Origin: CAVRQM01 sp963723455
GTDB taxonomy: Bacteria; Pseudomonadota; Alphaproteobacteria; Acetobacterales; Acetobacteraceae
Direction: 5' to 3'
NCBI GenBank assembly: GCA_963723455.1
Contig: CAVRQM010000001.1
Coordinates: 1,302,001 to 1,366,000 of the forward strand
DNA: 64,000 bases
Shown here: positions 41,253-50,609 of the stretch, piece by piece
How positions within the stretch are numbered: position 1 is the stretch's first letter
Layout of the letters: every line of letters begins with the position of its first letter
Notes under the pieces: generated by a model
Database searches by the model: none
Told to the model about the DNA's origin: nothing
What the model saw: the letters and a program-made list of their open reading frames with translations, nothing else
Program-made: the position numbers and the translations under genes

Positions 41253-43579
41253 CCCTCGCCACGAACCTGGGCTTTCCGCGCATCGGCCGGCGGCGGGAGC
41301 TGAAGCGGGCGCTCGAACGCCACTGGGCCGGTGAGCTGCCCGAGGCCGGTCTGCTCGACGCCGCCGCCCGGCTGCGCGGCGAGCATTGGGCGATGCAGGC
41401 GTCGCATGATCTGGCGCATGTGCCGGCGGGCGATTTCTCGCTGTACGACGGCGTGCTCGATACCGCGTGCATGCTGGGCGCGATCCCCGACGGCTATGGG
41501 TGGGCTGGCGGTGCGGTTTCGCTCGCCACCCAGTTCGCTCTCGCCCGCGGCTCGCGCGGGACCGCGAACGAACGGGCAGCCGGCATCGCACCGGGTCTGC
41601 CTGCCCTCGAGATGACCAAGTGGTTCGACACCAACTACCACTACCTCGTGCCGCGCCTGGCGGCCGGGCAGCGGTTCGGGCTCACCGGCAACCGGCTGCT
41701 GGACGCCTGTCAGGAGGCACGGTCGGCCGGCGTCACGCCGCGGCCGGTGCTGCTCGGCCCGGTCTCGTTCCTGGCGCTGTGCAAGACGACCGATGGCTCC
41801 GACCCGCTCGACCTGATCGACCGCGTGCTGCCGCTGTATGCGCAGGTGCTGGGCGAGCTGCTGCAGTCAGGCTGCGCGTGGGTGCAGGTGGACGAGCCGG
41901 TGCTGGCGCTGGACCTGTCCGAGAAGGCGCAGCTGGCCTTCGCCCTGGCCTATGGCACGCTCGCCGGCAGCCCGGCGCCGGATCTCCTGGTCGCCAGCTA
42001 TTTCGGTCCACTGGCGGACAACCTGCCGACCGCCATGCGGCTGCCCGTCGCCGGGCTGCATCTGGATCTGGTGCGCGGCGCGGCCGACCTCGCCGCCGTC
42101 CTGGATTCGGCGCCGCCGCGCATGTGGCTGTCGCTCGGGGTTGTCGATGGGCGCAACATATGGCGCAACGACCTGCATGGGTCGCTGGCGACGCTGCGCA
42201 GGGTCGCCGCGCGGCGGGGAACCGACCGCCTGATGATCGCCCCGTCCTGCAGCCTGCTGCACGTTCCCGTCGATCTGGCGCAGGAGGCCGGACCGGACAG
42301 CAGCCTGGGCGCCGAGTTGCGCGGCTGGCTCGCATTTGCCGTGCAGAAGCTGGAGGAAGTGGCGACGCTGGCGCGCGGGCTCGATGCCGGCGACGCGGCG
42401 ATCGCCGGCGCATTGGCGCGCAGCGGCGCGGTGCTGCGCTCCCGCGCCGCCAGCCAGAACGTGCATGATGCCCGCGTGACAGCGCGCCTGGACGCCGCGA
42501 CGCCAGAGCTGGAACGGCGGCCGACGCCGTTCCGGCAGCGTCGCGCGGCACAGCGGCGGCGACGGGCTCTGCCGGAGTTCCCGACCACGACGATCGGCTC
42601 GTTCCCGCAGACCAGCGACGTGCGCCGGGCGCGCGCCGCCCTCGCCCGCGGCGAGCTGACGCAGCCCGAGTACGACAGGGCGATCGAGGGCTGGATCGCG
42701 CAGGCCATCCGCTTCCAGGAGGATCTTGGCCTGGACGTGCTGGTACACGGCGAGGCCGAGCGGAACGACATGGTCAAGTATTTCGGCGAGCAGCTGCGCG
42801 GCTTCGCCTTCACGCGGCATGGCTGGGTGCAGAGCTACGGCAGCCGGTGCGTGGCGCCGCCAATCATCTGGGGCGACGTGTCGCGGCCCGCGCCGATGAC
42901 GCTCCGCTGGGCCGCGTATGCCCAGTCGCTCACCGCCGCGCCGGTAAAGGGCATGCTCACCGGGCCGGTGACGATGCTGCAATGGTCGTTCGTTCGCGAC
43001 GATCTGCCCCGCGTACGGGTCTGCCGGCAGATCGCGCTCGCGCTGCGCGACGAGGTGGCCGACCTTGACGACGCCGGCATCGGCTTCATCCAGGTGGACG
43101 AGCCGGCGTTCCGGGAAGGACTGCCTCTGCGCGCCGGGGACCGTGCGGAGTATCTTGGCTGGGCGGCGGCCTGTTTCCGCCTGGCGACCTCCGGCGTGGC
43201 GGACGCGACGGCGATCCACACCCATATGTGCTATGCCGAGTTCAGCGACATCATGCCGGCGATCGCCGCGATGGATGCCGATGTAATCTCGATCGAGACG
43301 ACGCGCAGCCGGATGGAGCTGCTCGAGGCATTCAGCGAGGGCGGCTATCCGAACGAGATCGGGCCGGGGATCTGGGATATCCACAGCCCGCGTGTCCCCG
43401 ACCTCGCGGAAATGACCGGGTTGCTCCGCCTGGCCCGCTCGCGGCTGGAGGACTGGCAGATTTGGGTCAACCCGGATTGCGGTCTCAAGACGCGCGAGTG
43501 GCAGGAGGTGAAGCCCGCCCTGGAGAACCTCGTCGCCGCCGCGCGCGCCATGCGCGGCGAGGCGCGTCGCCGCGCATAG
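41249..43579 (+). CDS. metE: Cobalamin-independent methionine synthase
   Basis: Transfers methyl from 5-methyltetrahydropteroyl-triglutamate to homocysteine. The 776 residues are normal (E. coli about 753). N-terminal 'LGFPRIGRRRELKRALERHWAG'; C-terminal half begins 'LPEFPTTTIGSFPQT'. The zinc ligands are visible in 'IHTHMCYAEFSDI' (His, Cys), the Glu of 'SIETTRSRMELL' and 'VNPDCGLKTREWQEV' (Cys). Start at 41249 gives the correct N-terminus. Regulated by the upstream B12 riboswitch. It implies the cell also has a B12-dependent MetH or takes up B12. Confidence 0.97.
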   Translation: MTLATNLGFPRIGRRRELKRALERHWAGELPEAGLLDAAARLRGEHWAMQASHDLAHVPAGDFSLYDGVLDTACMLGAIPDGYGWAGGAVSLATQFALARGSRGTANERAAGIAPGLPALEMTKWFDTNYHYLVPRLAAGQRFGLTGNRLLDACQEARSAGVTPRPVLLGPVSFLALCKTTDGSDPLDLIDRVLPLYAQVLGELLQSGCAWVQVDEPVLALDLSEKAQLAFALAYGTLAGSPAPDLLVASYFGPLADNLPTAMRLPVAGLHLDLVRGAADLAAVLDSAPPRMWLSLGVVDGRNIWRNDLHGSLATLRRVAARRGTDRLMIAPSCSLLHVPVDLAQEAGPDSSLGAELRGWLAFAVQKLEEVATLARGLDAGDAAIAGALARSGAVLRSRAASQNVHDARVTARLDAATPELERRPTPFRQRRAAQRRRRALPEFPTTTIGSFPQTSDVRRARAALARGELTQPEYDRAIEGWIAQAIRFQEDLGLDVLVHGEAERNDMVKYFGEQLRGFAFTRHGWVQSYGSRCVAPPIIWGDVSRPAPMTLRWAAYAQSLTAAPVKGMLTGPVTMLQWSFVRDDLPRVRVCRQIALALRDEVADLDDAGIGFIQVDEPAFREGLPLRAGDRAEYLGWAAACFRLATSGVADATAIHTHMCYAEFSDIMPAIAAMDADVISIETTRSRMELLEAFSEGGYPNEIGPGIWDIHSPRVPDLAEMTGLLRLARSRLEDWQIWVNPDCGLKTREWQEVKPALENLVAAARAMRGEARRRA

Positions 43580-43581
43580 GA

Positions 43582-43599
43582 CGGCGCGGCTCCGCGCCG
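43582..43599. terminator. Hairpin after metE
   Basis: An 8-base perfect GC stem, CGGCGCGG / CCGCGCCG, directly after the metE stop, between metE and the convergent oxidase gene. A second GC-rich stretch follows and there is no T-tract. It may act as a bidirectional 3' end. Confidence 0.4.
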
Positions 43600-43636
43600 G
43601 CCGGCCCGGCGGGCGGGCTTGCGCGGACGCGCGGTC

Positions 43637-44921
43637 CTACCAGCGCGCGGACAGATGCGCCGCCTGCGAGCCGACTTCATAGCCGGCTTCGCGCATCGAC
43701 CTGAACCGTACCGCGCGTGGCCGCGTGACGGGCAGCGGCAGGTGCGCCTCGGACAGCTGGCCGAGGATGTGCTGCGCGAGCGTTCGCCCGAACACGGTGC
43801 CGGGCGCGATCCCCCGCCCGTTGTAGCCGCTGAACGAGATCACCCGTTGATCGAGGCAGTGGAACCGCGGCAGGCTGTCGGCTGTCATGCCGATCATCCC
43901 GTACCACTCGTGTTCGAACTCGACGTTCCCGATCGCCGGGAACAGCCGTTGCAGGCTGCGCCGCGCCCAGCTGCGGTAAATCGCCGAGCCGGCGCCGCGC
44001 AGCGCCCCGATGCTGCCGATCACCAGCCGTCCGTCGCGGTCGAGACGGAACGAGGACAGCACCGTCCTGGTGTCCCAGCAGCCTTCCCGCTCCGGCAGGA
44101 TCGAGCGCGCGAGGTTGGACGAGAGCGGTCGGGTGGCGATGTTGAAATACGGCAGGTGGACGATCTCCTCGCGGATCTCCGCCCACGGCGCGGTGGTGTA
44201 GGCGTTCGTCGCCACGACGATCCAGTCGGCGGTCACCGAGCCGGCATCGGTGCTGACCCGCCAGCGCGCGCCCTCCCGGCTGCAACCCCTGACCGGGCTG
44301 GCGGTGAAGATCGCGCCCCCCAGGCCGAGCGCCGCGCGCGCCAGCCCGCGGACATACGCGAGCGGCTGGATCGTGCCGGCGCGCCGGTCCAGCAGCGACG
44401 CGGAAAACGCAGTGCTGCCGATCCTGCCGCTGGTCTGCGCGGCGTCGAGCAGGTCCACCGGCGCGCCGCGGGCGCGCCATTGCCGGGCGCGCTCTCGCAA
44501 TTCGGACACACCGGCGGTGCCGACGGCGCAATGCAGGGTGCCCGCGGTCTGCAGATCGCAGTCGATGCCGTGCCTGCGCACCAGATCGAACACCGCGCGC
44601 GGTGCCGTGCCCAGCAGGCCGAGCAGCCGCTCGCCATAGTCGTCTCCCAGGTCGCGCCGGACAGTTTCCGGCATCGTCCAGAGGCCGGCATTGACCAGGC
44701 CGACATTGCGCCCGGATCCCGCCGTGGCCGATGCCGGCGGCTTCGATCACCGCCACCCGGGCGCCCGCCTCCGCCAGATGCAGCGCGGCAGAGCAGCCGG
44801 TGAAGCCCGCGCCAACCACCACGATGTCGGCGACACGATGCCCGCGCAGCGGTTCGGTCTGCGGCGCAGGCGGCGCGGTCCGGCCCCACAGGCCGTGCGA
44901 ACGCGGATCTTGTTCTGGCAT
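43637..44921 (-). pseudogene. DAO-family FAD oxidoreductase (gamma-glutamylputrescine oxidase-like), frameshifted
   Basis: Flavin amine oxidase of the DadA/PuuB type. The N-terminus from 44921 has 'ADIVVVGAGFTGCSAALHLAEAGARVAVIEA' (FAD site) and 'GIGHGG'. The rest, from 'SGRNVGLVNAGLWTMPETVRRDLG', is one frame over. Removing one base of the CCC at 44718-44720 (GGG on the coding strand) joins them exactly at GHGG-SGRNVGL. The C-terminus 'FSGYNGRGIAPGTVFGRTLAQHI' is intact. Corrected length is 427 residues. No polyamine genes are adjacent, so the amine substrate is unknown. Confidence 0.86.
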
Positions 44922-45030
44922 CGGACGGCTCGCGCAGCTCTCGCGCCAGGATAGCCGGTCTCGCCGGGCCATGACACCCGGCAGACCCATGCCGGCTGGA
45001 TCCGTTCAACACAGCCAGCGCAGGCAAGCT

Positions 45031-45552
45031 TTACGCCCGCGCAGCGACGCGGGATGCGGGCCCGCGTGTCGCCCCGTCGAGGCGCGTCCGCTGGTCCTGC
45101 CCGGTATCGAGCACCGAGCCGGAGTTCGACCACGAAATGTAGGCTTCCAGCGCCTTCATCGCCTCGGATTCCGGGTCGATCTGTTCGCCCTGGTTCGGCT
45201 TCTCGATGCACCAGTTGATCATGTCGCGCAGCGTCGCGAACTTGTTGAGCGACGACTGGAATTTCGGGAACGAGCCGGGATGCGTGTTGGACGCCATCGG
45301 GTGGCACATCGCGCACGCCATGCCGGTGCTCGACAGGGTGACGCCCATCGCCTTGGCCGTCGCGCCGTCGCCGTGAAACAGCAGGTCGCCCTTCCTGACC
45401 TCGGCCATGAACACGTCGTGATAGGCCTTCAGCTGATCCGGCGTCACCGGCGATCCGTTCGCGCCGGCCGGCCGCGACGGGCCGAGCGCCAGCGCCGCGG
45501 CGGCAAGCGCCGCCACCACCGGAATGACGCGCAGCGTGGTGTGCTTCGTCAT
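45031..45552 (-). CDS. Periplasmic monoheme cytochrome c, SoxA/TsdA-like
   Basis: A 173-residue exported protein (signal peptide to about residue 32) with one heme site CAMCH (Cys80-His84) and a second conserved segment 'FATLRDMINWCIEKPNQGEQ' followed by 'SEAMKALEAYISWSNSG'. This 'RDMINWC...S.EM.ALEAYI' pattern resembles the SoxA/TsdA thiosulfate-active cytochromes, where a Cys or Met near this site matters. It has half the length of TsdA. Last gene of a leftward trio with the phosphoesterase and cupredoxin-like genes. The sulfur role is inference. Confidence 0.78.
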   Translation of the reverse strand: MTKHTTLRVIPVVAALAAAALALGPSRPAGANGSPVTPDQLKAYHDVFMAEVRKGDLLFHGDGATAKAMGVTLSSTGMACAMCHPMASNTHPGSFPKFQSSLNKFATLRDMINWCIEKPNQGEQIDPESEAMKALEAYISWSNSGSVLDTGQDQRTRLDGATRGPASRVAARA

Positions 45553-45636
45553 GGCAATCCCCTTATGGAACCCGCCTGTTGCGAACCCGCCTGTGTGGAC
45601 GCGGCAGGTCTTGAACTCGCCGTCGTGCGTCCCGCG

Positions 45637-46788
45637 TCAGTCCGGGTAGAACCATCCGTTGTCGGCGATGCGCGCGCGCAGCACCTCCGGGTGGCTGGCG
45701 GAGGTGTCGGGGTAGGTCTGCGCAAACACCTCCTTGCGTCCCCACATCATGTATTGCGGATCGAAGCGGTTGCCGGCCGTGCTGGCGATGCGGCCCCAGC
45801 CGACGCCGTCGTACGGGTCGCCCGGATCGACGCGGACCATCTCCCGCGTCAGGTGGGGGACGCCCTCCGGCGCGTACGGCCACGGCCACGAGGTCGCCAG
45901 CATGCCGATCGAGCGCATCGTGCCGATCTCGTTGTACAGCACCTGATGCACATGGCCGTGGATGTTGGTCACCTTGGTGTACGGCGCCAGCACCTCGTTG
46001 ACCTCGCGCCAGTCGCGCACCCAGAAGTTCCAGGGCGGGAAGTATTCATACAGCGGATTGTGGCTGAAGATCATCACCGGCCGGTCCTTTGGCCAGTCGG
46101 CCAGCGTCTTCTGCAGCCAGGCGAGCTGGTCGCTGCCGACGCCGGCCCACGGGCCCGCCACGGTGCCGTCGAGCGTGGCCATGTGATCCATCCGCTCCTC
46201 GGCGCTCATCCGCCGGGCCGACCAGTAATCCGGGGCGCGGCTGATCGTGTCCAGGCCGATGAAGCGGATGCCCTTGTGGTCGAACGTCCAGGTCGGGTCG
46301 CCGAACAGCGTCCGCCACTTCGCGCCCATGTCGAAATACCAGTCGTGCTCGCCGGGGATGAACACCTTCTTGATGGTGACTTCCTTGAGCAGCTGGTTGC
46401 CGAGATCCAGCTCGTTGGCGCGGCCGAGCTGGGCGATGTCGCCGCCGAAGATCAGGAAGTCGGCCGGCGGCTGCATCGCCTGCACCTCGGCCGCCGCCCG
46501 CGCCAGCTTGTCGACGAACCGCGTGTTGACGGCCTGCGGATACAGATGCGTGTCCGAGATCCAGGCGAACGAGAACGGCGCCTCCTCGGCATGGGCGACG
46601 GTCATGGTGTTGATCATCGGAAACCACCCGGTCATCGCCGCCGCCGCCGCGCCCGACGTGGCGGCGCCGGCAACCACCGCCTTGTGGATGAACAGCCGCC
46701 GGGTCAGCCGCAGCGACCGGTCCGGATGGTCGCCGTTCCGGCCCAGCACCGTATTCATCTCACGCAGTTCGCGATCGAACTCGGACAT
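45637..46788 (-). CDS. Tat-exported calcineurin-like metallophosphoesterase
   Basis: A 383-residue protein with a twin-arginine signal 'RLTRRLFIHKAVVAGAATSGA' (Arg30-Arg31). The mature dimetal phosphoesterase fold shows 'WISDTHLYP' (DxH), 'FGGDIAQLG' (GD), 'PGEHDWYFD' (GNHD-type motif with Glu for Asn), 'FSHNPLYEY' and 'NIHGHVHQV' (GHxH). Natural substrate unknown. SoxB, the thiosulfohydrolase of the Sox pathway, belongs to the same superfamily, and SoxYZ lie 6 kb away while soxB is absent, so a thiosulfohydrolase-like role is worth testing. Start at 46788 follows 'aaaaggaagc'. Confidence 0.85.
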   Translation of the reverse strand: MSEFDRELREMNTVLGRNGDHPDRSLRLTRRLFIHKAVVAGAATSGAAAAAMTGWFPMINTMTVAHAEEAPFSFAWISDTHLYPQAVNTRFVDKLARAAAEVQAMQPPADFLIFGGDIAQLGRANELDLGNQLLKEVTIKKVFIPGEHDWYFDMGAKWRTLFGDPTWTFDHKGIRFIGLDTISRAPDYWSARRMSAEERMDHMATLDGTVAGPWAGVGSDQLAWLQKTLADWPKDRPVMIFSHNPLYEYFPPWNFWVRDWREVNEVLAPYTKVTNIHGHVHQVLYNEIGTMRSIGMLATSWPWPYAPEGVPHLTREMVRVDPGDPYDGVGWGRIASTAGNRFDPQYMMWGRKEVFAQTYPDTSASHPEVLRARIADNGWFYPD

Positions 46789-46886
46789 TGGCTGCTTCCT
46801 TTTGCGGATCGTCCTCACTCGGGCCGGCAAATTCCGTCAGGCAGAGCGCGTCGTGTTCGTCCAGGCAGTCTGGCTTGCGGGGCGGG

Positions 46887-47615
46887 CTATTCCGGTTTCG
46901 GCTGCGGCAGCTCCATGCTCGGTCCCACAGGCTTGTCGGCGCTGATGGTGACGGACTGCTCGGTCATGCCGGCGTAGGGCTGCAGCATGACCAGGGTGTA
47001 GGTGCCGGGCGGCACGTCGCCGATGCTGAACTTCCCGGACGCGTCGGTGATCGCGTAGTACGGGTTGTCGCGCACGTAGATCCAGCCTTCCATCCAGCCA
47101 TGCGCGTCGCAGTCCACGCGCACCGTCCCGGTCTTCAGCAGCTCGGTGGTGATGCGCTGGTTCTGGTTCGGCAGCGCCGTGTTGAACGCGGTGCGGCGGC
47201 CGTAATAGCCGTGCGTGTTGTGCAGCACGGGATCGGTGTTGACGATGTCGATGGCGCCCGGGTGAATCACCTGCAGCTCCGGGCGGAAGCGGCACTTGAC
47301 ATTGTCGAGTTCCTGCGGCTTGCCGGCGGCAGGCCACGCCTTGCCCTTCGGAATGTTGGCCAGATAGACAAGCGCGTTGGCGACGCCATGTTCCGGCCCG
47401 ACCTCGATCAGCACGTCTTCGCGGGGACCGCCGCAGACATCCACGTCCTTGTTCGGAATGATCTGGCGTGTGGGGGCCGTGCCGTGAAACAGCACCTGGC
47501 CGGATACCATCCCGCCCCCGGCGACCGCGGCGGAGTGGTACGCGCGCGCCGGGCATGACATCGTCGCCAATACGCCGGCAGCAGACATGCAGACCAATGC
47601 AGCCGGCACGTTCAT
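46887..47615 (-). CDS. Periplasmic cupredoxin-like/carboxypeptidase-regulatory-domain protein
   Basis: A 242-residue exported protein with signal 'MNVPAALVCMSAAGVLATMSCPARA'. It contains 'DIVNTDPVLHNTHGYY' and 'TVRVDCDAHGWMEGWIYVRDNPYYAI', a plastocyanin-like copper-site pattern (His ... Cys-Asp-Ala-His ... Met), followed by a CarboxypepD_reg-like beta domain 'ITDASGKFSIGDVPPGTYTLVMLQP'. Such proteins occur in methylamine-utilisation and cytochrome clusters. Likely a copper electron carrier or binding protein. First gene of the leftward trio; divergent from the triheme cytochrome. Confidence 0.72.
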   Translation of the reverse strand: MNVPAALVCMSAAGVLATMSCPARAYHSAAVAGGGMVSGQVLFHGTAPTRQIIPNKDVDVCGGPREDVLIEVGPEHGVANALVYLANIPKGKAWPAAGKPQELDNVKCRFRPELQVIHPGAIDIVNTDPVLHNTHGYYGRRTAFNTALPNQNQRITTELLKTGTVRVDCDAHGWMEGWIYVRDNPYYAITDASGKFSIGDVPPGTYTLVMLQPYAGMTEQSVTISADKPVGPSMELPQPKPE

Positions 47616-47912
47616 TGGCGCTTCCCCCCAAACGGCCGGCCGGGACCACGCGGACGTGTTGCCGCGAGTCGTGCATCCATCCGGAATGCACCTGGATCCC
47701 TAGTCCGGAACGCTGCATTTATCTTGTTGTCAACGTAACCGTGTAAATCTCACTAGACAAACCTCGTGCTGTGGTCAAGAGTAATTCGCATTCGAGTGAT
47801 TCGCCTACCTTGCCGTGCCGACGCCGTTTGCTCTGACAAAAGACGCCGTCGATTGCCGTCCGGTCTGACAATAACCAGCACCGCACGCATCATTTGCAGG
47901 GGGGGAGGCAGC
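47616..47912. other. 297-base divergent control region of the redox island
   Basis: No gene. It separates the leftward cupredoxin-like operon from the rightward cytochromes and must hold both promoters. A leftward TTGACA sits around 47731-47736, in an AT-rich patch. A 15-base direct repeat (GAGTAATTCGCATTC at 47779, GAGTGATTCGCCTAC at 47794) could bind a response regulator. Both are weak by-eye observations. Confidence 0.35.
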
Positions 47913-49544
47913 GTGAACGCACGGATCGCGGCCGCGACAGCGGCGGTCATCGCCGTGTTCCTCGTCGCTCTGGTTGATGCGCGGCCGATGCTGGCGCCGC
48001 CGGCTGCCACCGATCAGGTGACCGCCGTGGTGCGCAACGACCTCGGCCAGTTCAAATGGGTGGTGACGCAAGCGGCCGACTACACGCCGCTCGAAGCGGC
48101 GGGCCGGCGGCTGTACACGCAGGCCGGCTGCGCCTACTGCCATTCGCGGTACACCCGCCCGGTCACGGCCGAGACCCGCCCCTGGGGGCTGGTCAGCGCC
48201 GACCCGCGCCGCTGGGGGCCGCTCAGCGAGCCGGGCGAATACGCGCATGACGCGCCGCCGCTGTTCGGCGCCCGCGGCATCGCCCCGGACCTGTCGCGCG
48301 AGGGCCTGAAATACAGCGACGAGTGGCACCTCGCGCATTTCTGGAACCCGCCGATGATGACCCAGGGGTCGATCATGGGCGGGTTTTCCGGCCTGTTCGA
48401 CGCGCCCGACGCGCCGGTGGCGATCGTGCCGGGCGCATCCGGCAAGACGCTGGAGCAGACCGCGGCCACGCGGCGGCTGTTCGATTTCGCCAGCAAGGAT
48501 CCGGTCAAGCTGACGCCGAACGCGCAGGGGCTGCTGTTCGTGCCGCTGGCCGCGCAGCGGAAATATCCGCTGATCTGGCTGCCGAACCAGGAATACGGCG
48601 GCGCCACGGTGCGGATCGTCGCCGAGACCCCCGCCGTGCACAGCCTGATCGCCTACGTGCAGCAACTCGGCATGAGTCGCGGCAAGTGGCGCGAGCTGTT
48701 CCAGCCGGAACAGGTGGAGGGTTCGCGGATCGCCCTGCCGCGATCGGATGCCTGGATCGCCTATGGCAAGCAGGTCTATGAGCGTCGCTGCATCGCCTGC
48801 CACGGCGTCAAGGGCGACGGCAACGGCACCGCCGCGACGTTCCTCTACCGGCAGCGCCCGCGCAATTTCACCCTGGGCGAGTTCAAGTTCCGGCTGACCA
48901 AGGGGCCGCTGCCGACCGACGCCGACCTGCTGCGCACCATCACGCGCGGCGTGCGCGGCACCGCAATGCCCGCCTGGTTCGAGCTGCCGCTGGACGACCG
49001 GCTGGCGGTGATCCAGTACATCAAATACGTCCTGGCGGTGGATCGGTCCGATCCGCAAACTCCCGATTTCTATTTCGTCGATGAGCCACCGGGGCCGCCG
49101 CTGCAGATCGGCGCGCCGCCGCCGCCGACGCCCGCGCTGCTGGCGCATGGCAGGCAAATCTGGCAGCAGGCGAAATGCTGGGAGTGTCACGGCAAATCCG
49201 GCGCCGGCGACGGCGAGAAGGCCGCCGGGCTGAAGGATGACTGGGGCTTTCCGATCCGCCCCGCCAACCTCGCCCGCGGCCAGTTCAAGTCCGGCCCGAT
49301 GGTGACCGACATCTTCCGCACCGTCTCGACCGGGCTGACCGGCACGCCGATGCCGTCGTTCCGCGACGCCTTCCCCGAGCCGGATCGCTGGGCGCTGGCG
49401 TATTACGTGCTGTCGCTGTCAGCGTTCTCCGATCCGCTCACCGGCGATACGCTGGCGATCTCGGCGGCCGACCGCGCAGCATTGGACGACCCGCGCCTGG
49501 CGGCGGCCGGTCCCGAGCAGGCCTACCGGCTGCAGCAGCCATGA
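47913..49544 (+). CDS. Triheme cytochrome c with CcoO-like N-terminal domain
   Basis: A 543-residue membrane-anchored cytochrome (one N-terminal helix). Heme sites: CAYCH (73-77), CIACH (293-297), CWECH (422-426). The first domain resembles CcoO/FixO of cbb3 oxidase: 'GRRLYTQAGCAYCHSRYTRPV' and 'GPLSEPGEYAHDAPPLFGARGIAPDLS' with 'SDEWHLAHFWNPPMM'. Two class I cytochrome domains follow. No oxidase catalytic subunit is nearby. GTG start at 47913 with a very strong ribosome site (gggggggagg). It is followed by the PufC gene in an apparent two-gene operon. Confidence 0.87.
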   Translation: MNARIAAATAAVIAVFLVALVDARPMLAPPAATDQVTAVVRNDLGQFKWVVTQAADYTPLEAAGRRLYTQAGCAYCHSRYTRPVTAETRPWGLVSADPRRWGPLSEPGEYAHDAPPLFGARGIAPDLSREGLKYSDEWHLAHFWNPPMMTQGSIMGGFSGLFDAPDAPVAIVPGASGKTLEQTAATRRLFDFASKDPVKLTPNAQGLLFVPLAAQRKYPLIWLPNQEYGGATVRIVAETPAVHSLIAYVQQLGMSRGKWRELFQPEQVEGSRIALPRSDAWIAYGKQVYERRCIACHGVKGDGNGTAATFLYRQRPRNFTLGEFKFRLTKGPLPTDADLLRTITRGVRGTAMPAWFELPLDDRLAVIQYIKYVLAVDRSDPQTPDFYFVDEPPGPPLQIGAPPPPTPALLAHGRQIWQQAKCWECHGKSGAGDGEKAAGLKDDWGFPIRPANLARGQFKSGPMVTDIFRTVSTGLTGTPMPSFRDAFPEPDRWALAYYVLSLSAFSDPLTGDTLAISAADRAALDDPRLAAAGPEQAYRLQQP

Positions 49545-49566
49545 GAGCGCGGCCGGAGGTCACATC

Positions 49567-50598
49567 ATGAAATGGCTGGTCCGCGGTGCGCTCGGGATCG
49601 TGCTGCTGGTGTTCGGGCTTGACCTGGCCAACGGGCTGTTCCAGGCGGAACGCCCGCCGGTCGGCGCGATCCAGCGCGGCTACCGCGGCACCGCCCTGCT
49701 GTACCTGTACAACCCGCGCCGCATGGCCAGCGTGATCGACGCCAACGCGATACCCTTTTCCGTACCCCAGGCCGCCGACGAAGGCGTCAAGGCGAGCGCC
49801 GCGTTCCAGAACGTGCGGGTGCTTGGCGACGTCGATGCGGGCGAGTTCATCCGGCTGATGGTCAACATCACCAACTGGGTCGCGCCGACACAGGGCTGCG
49901 CCGCCTGCCACAGCGTCGCAAACTTCGCCGATGATTCGCTGTACACCAAGGTGGTGGCGCGGCGGATGCTGCAGATGGTGCGCCACGTCAACGCCGACTG
50001 GACCGCGCATGTCGCGCACACCGGGGTCACCTGCTACACCTGCCACCGCGGCCAGCTGGTGCCGCCGAACGTCTGGTTCAACAATCCTGGCCCCAAGCAG
50101 GCGGGCGGCTTCGCGCAAATGCCGGCCGGCAAGAATCACCCGTCCGCCGTGGCCGGCGGCGCCGCCCTGCCGCTGGATCCGTTCACGCCGTTCCTTGAGG
50201 GCGACAGCAACATCCGCGTCCAGTCCACCACCGCCCTGCATGCGGCGGATCACCAGTCGATCAAGCAGGCGGAATGGACCTACGCGCTGATGACCGGCAT
50301 GGCGCAGGGCCTCGGCGTGAACTGCGACTACTGCCACAACACGCGCTCGTTCGCCGACTGGTCGCAAAGCCCGCCGCAGCGCGTCACCGCCTGGTACGGG
50401 ATCCGCATGGTGCGCGACCTGAACACGCATTTCCTCGATCCGCTGCGCGACGTGTTTCCGGCGGCGCGGCTCGGCGCGGCGCTGGGCGACGCGCCGAAGG
50501 TGAGCTGCGCGACCTGTCATAACGGCGTATTCAAGCCGCTGTTCGGCGTCAGCATGGCGCGGAACTTTCCCGAGCTGACCGGGCCGCGCGCGCCGTAG
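49567..50598 (+). CDS. pufC: Tetraheme cytochrome, photosynthetic reaction-centre subunit family
   Basis: A 343-residue protein with four CxxCH sites: CAACH (111-115), CYTCH (156-160), CDYCH (253-257), CATCH (314-318). Strong PufC signatures surround them: 'VGEF/AGEFIRLMVNITNWVAPTQGC', 'ARRMLQMVRHVNADWTAHV', 'EWTYALMTGMAQGLGVNCDYC' and 'TAWYGIRMVRDLN'. Met ligands in the MLQM/YALM helices are retained. An N-terminal helix anchors it. In phototrophs it reduces the special pair. No pufLM, puf or bch gene is in the window, so this copy is detached and may serve a sulfur-oxidation electron route. Confidence 0.9.
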   Translation: MKWLVRGALGIVLLVFGLDLANGLFQAERPPVGAIQRGYRGTALLYLYNPRRMASVIDANAIPFSVPQAADEGVKASAAFQNVRVLGDVDAGEFIRLMVNITNWVAPTQGCAACHSVANFADDSLYTKVVARRMLQMVRHVNADWTAHVAHTGVTCYTCHRGQLVPPNVWFNNPGPKQAGGFAQMPAGKNHPSAVAGGAALPLDPFTPFLEGDSNIRVQSTTALHAADHQSIKQAEWTYALMTGMAQGLGVNCDYCHNTRSFADWSQSPPQRVTAWYGIRMVRDLNTHFLDPLRDVFPAARLGAALGDAPKVSCATCHNGVFKPLFGVSMARNFPELTGPRAP

Positions 50599-50609
50599 CG
50601 CTCGGCCGG

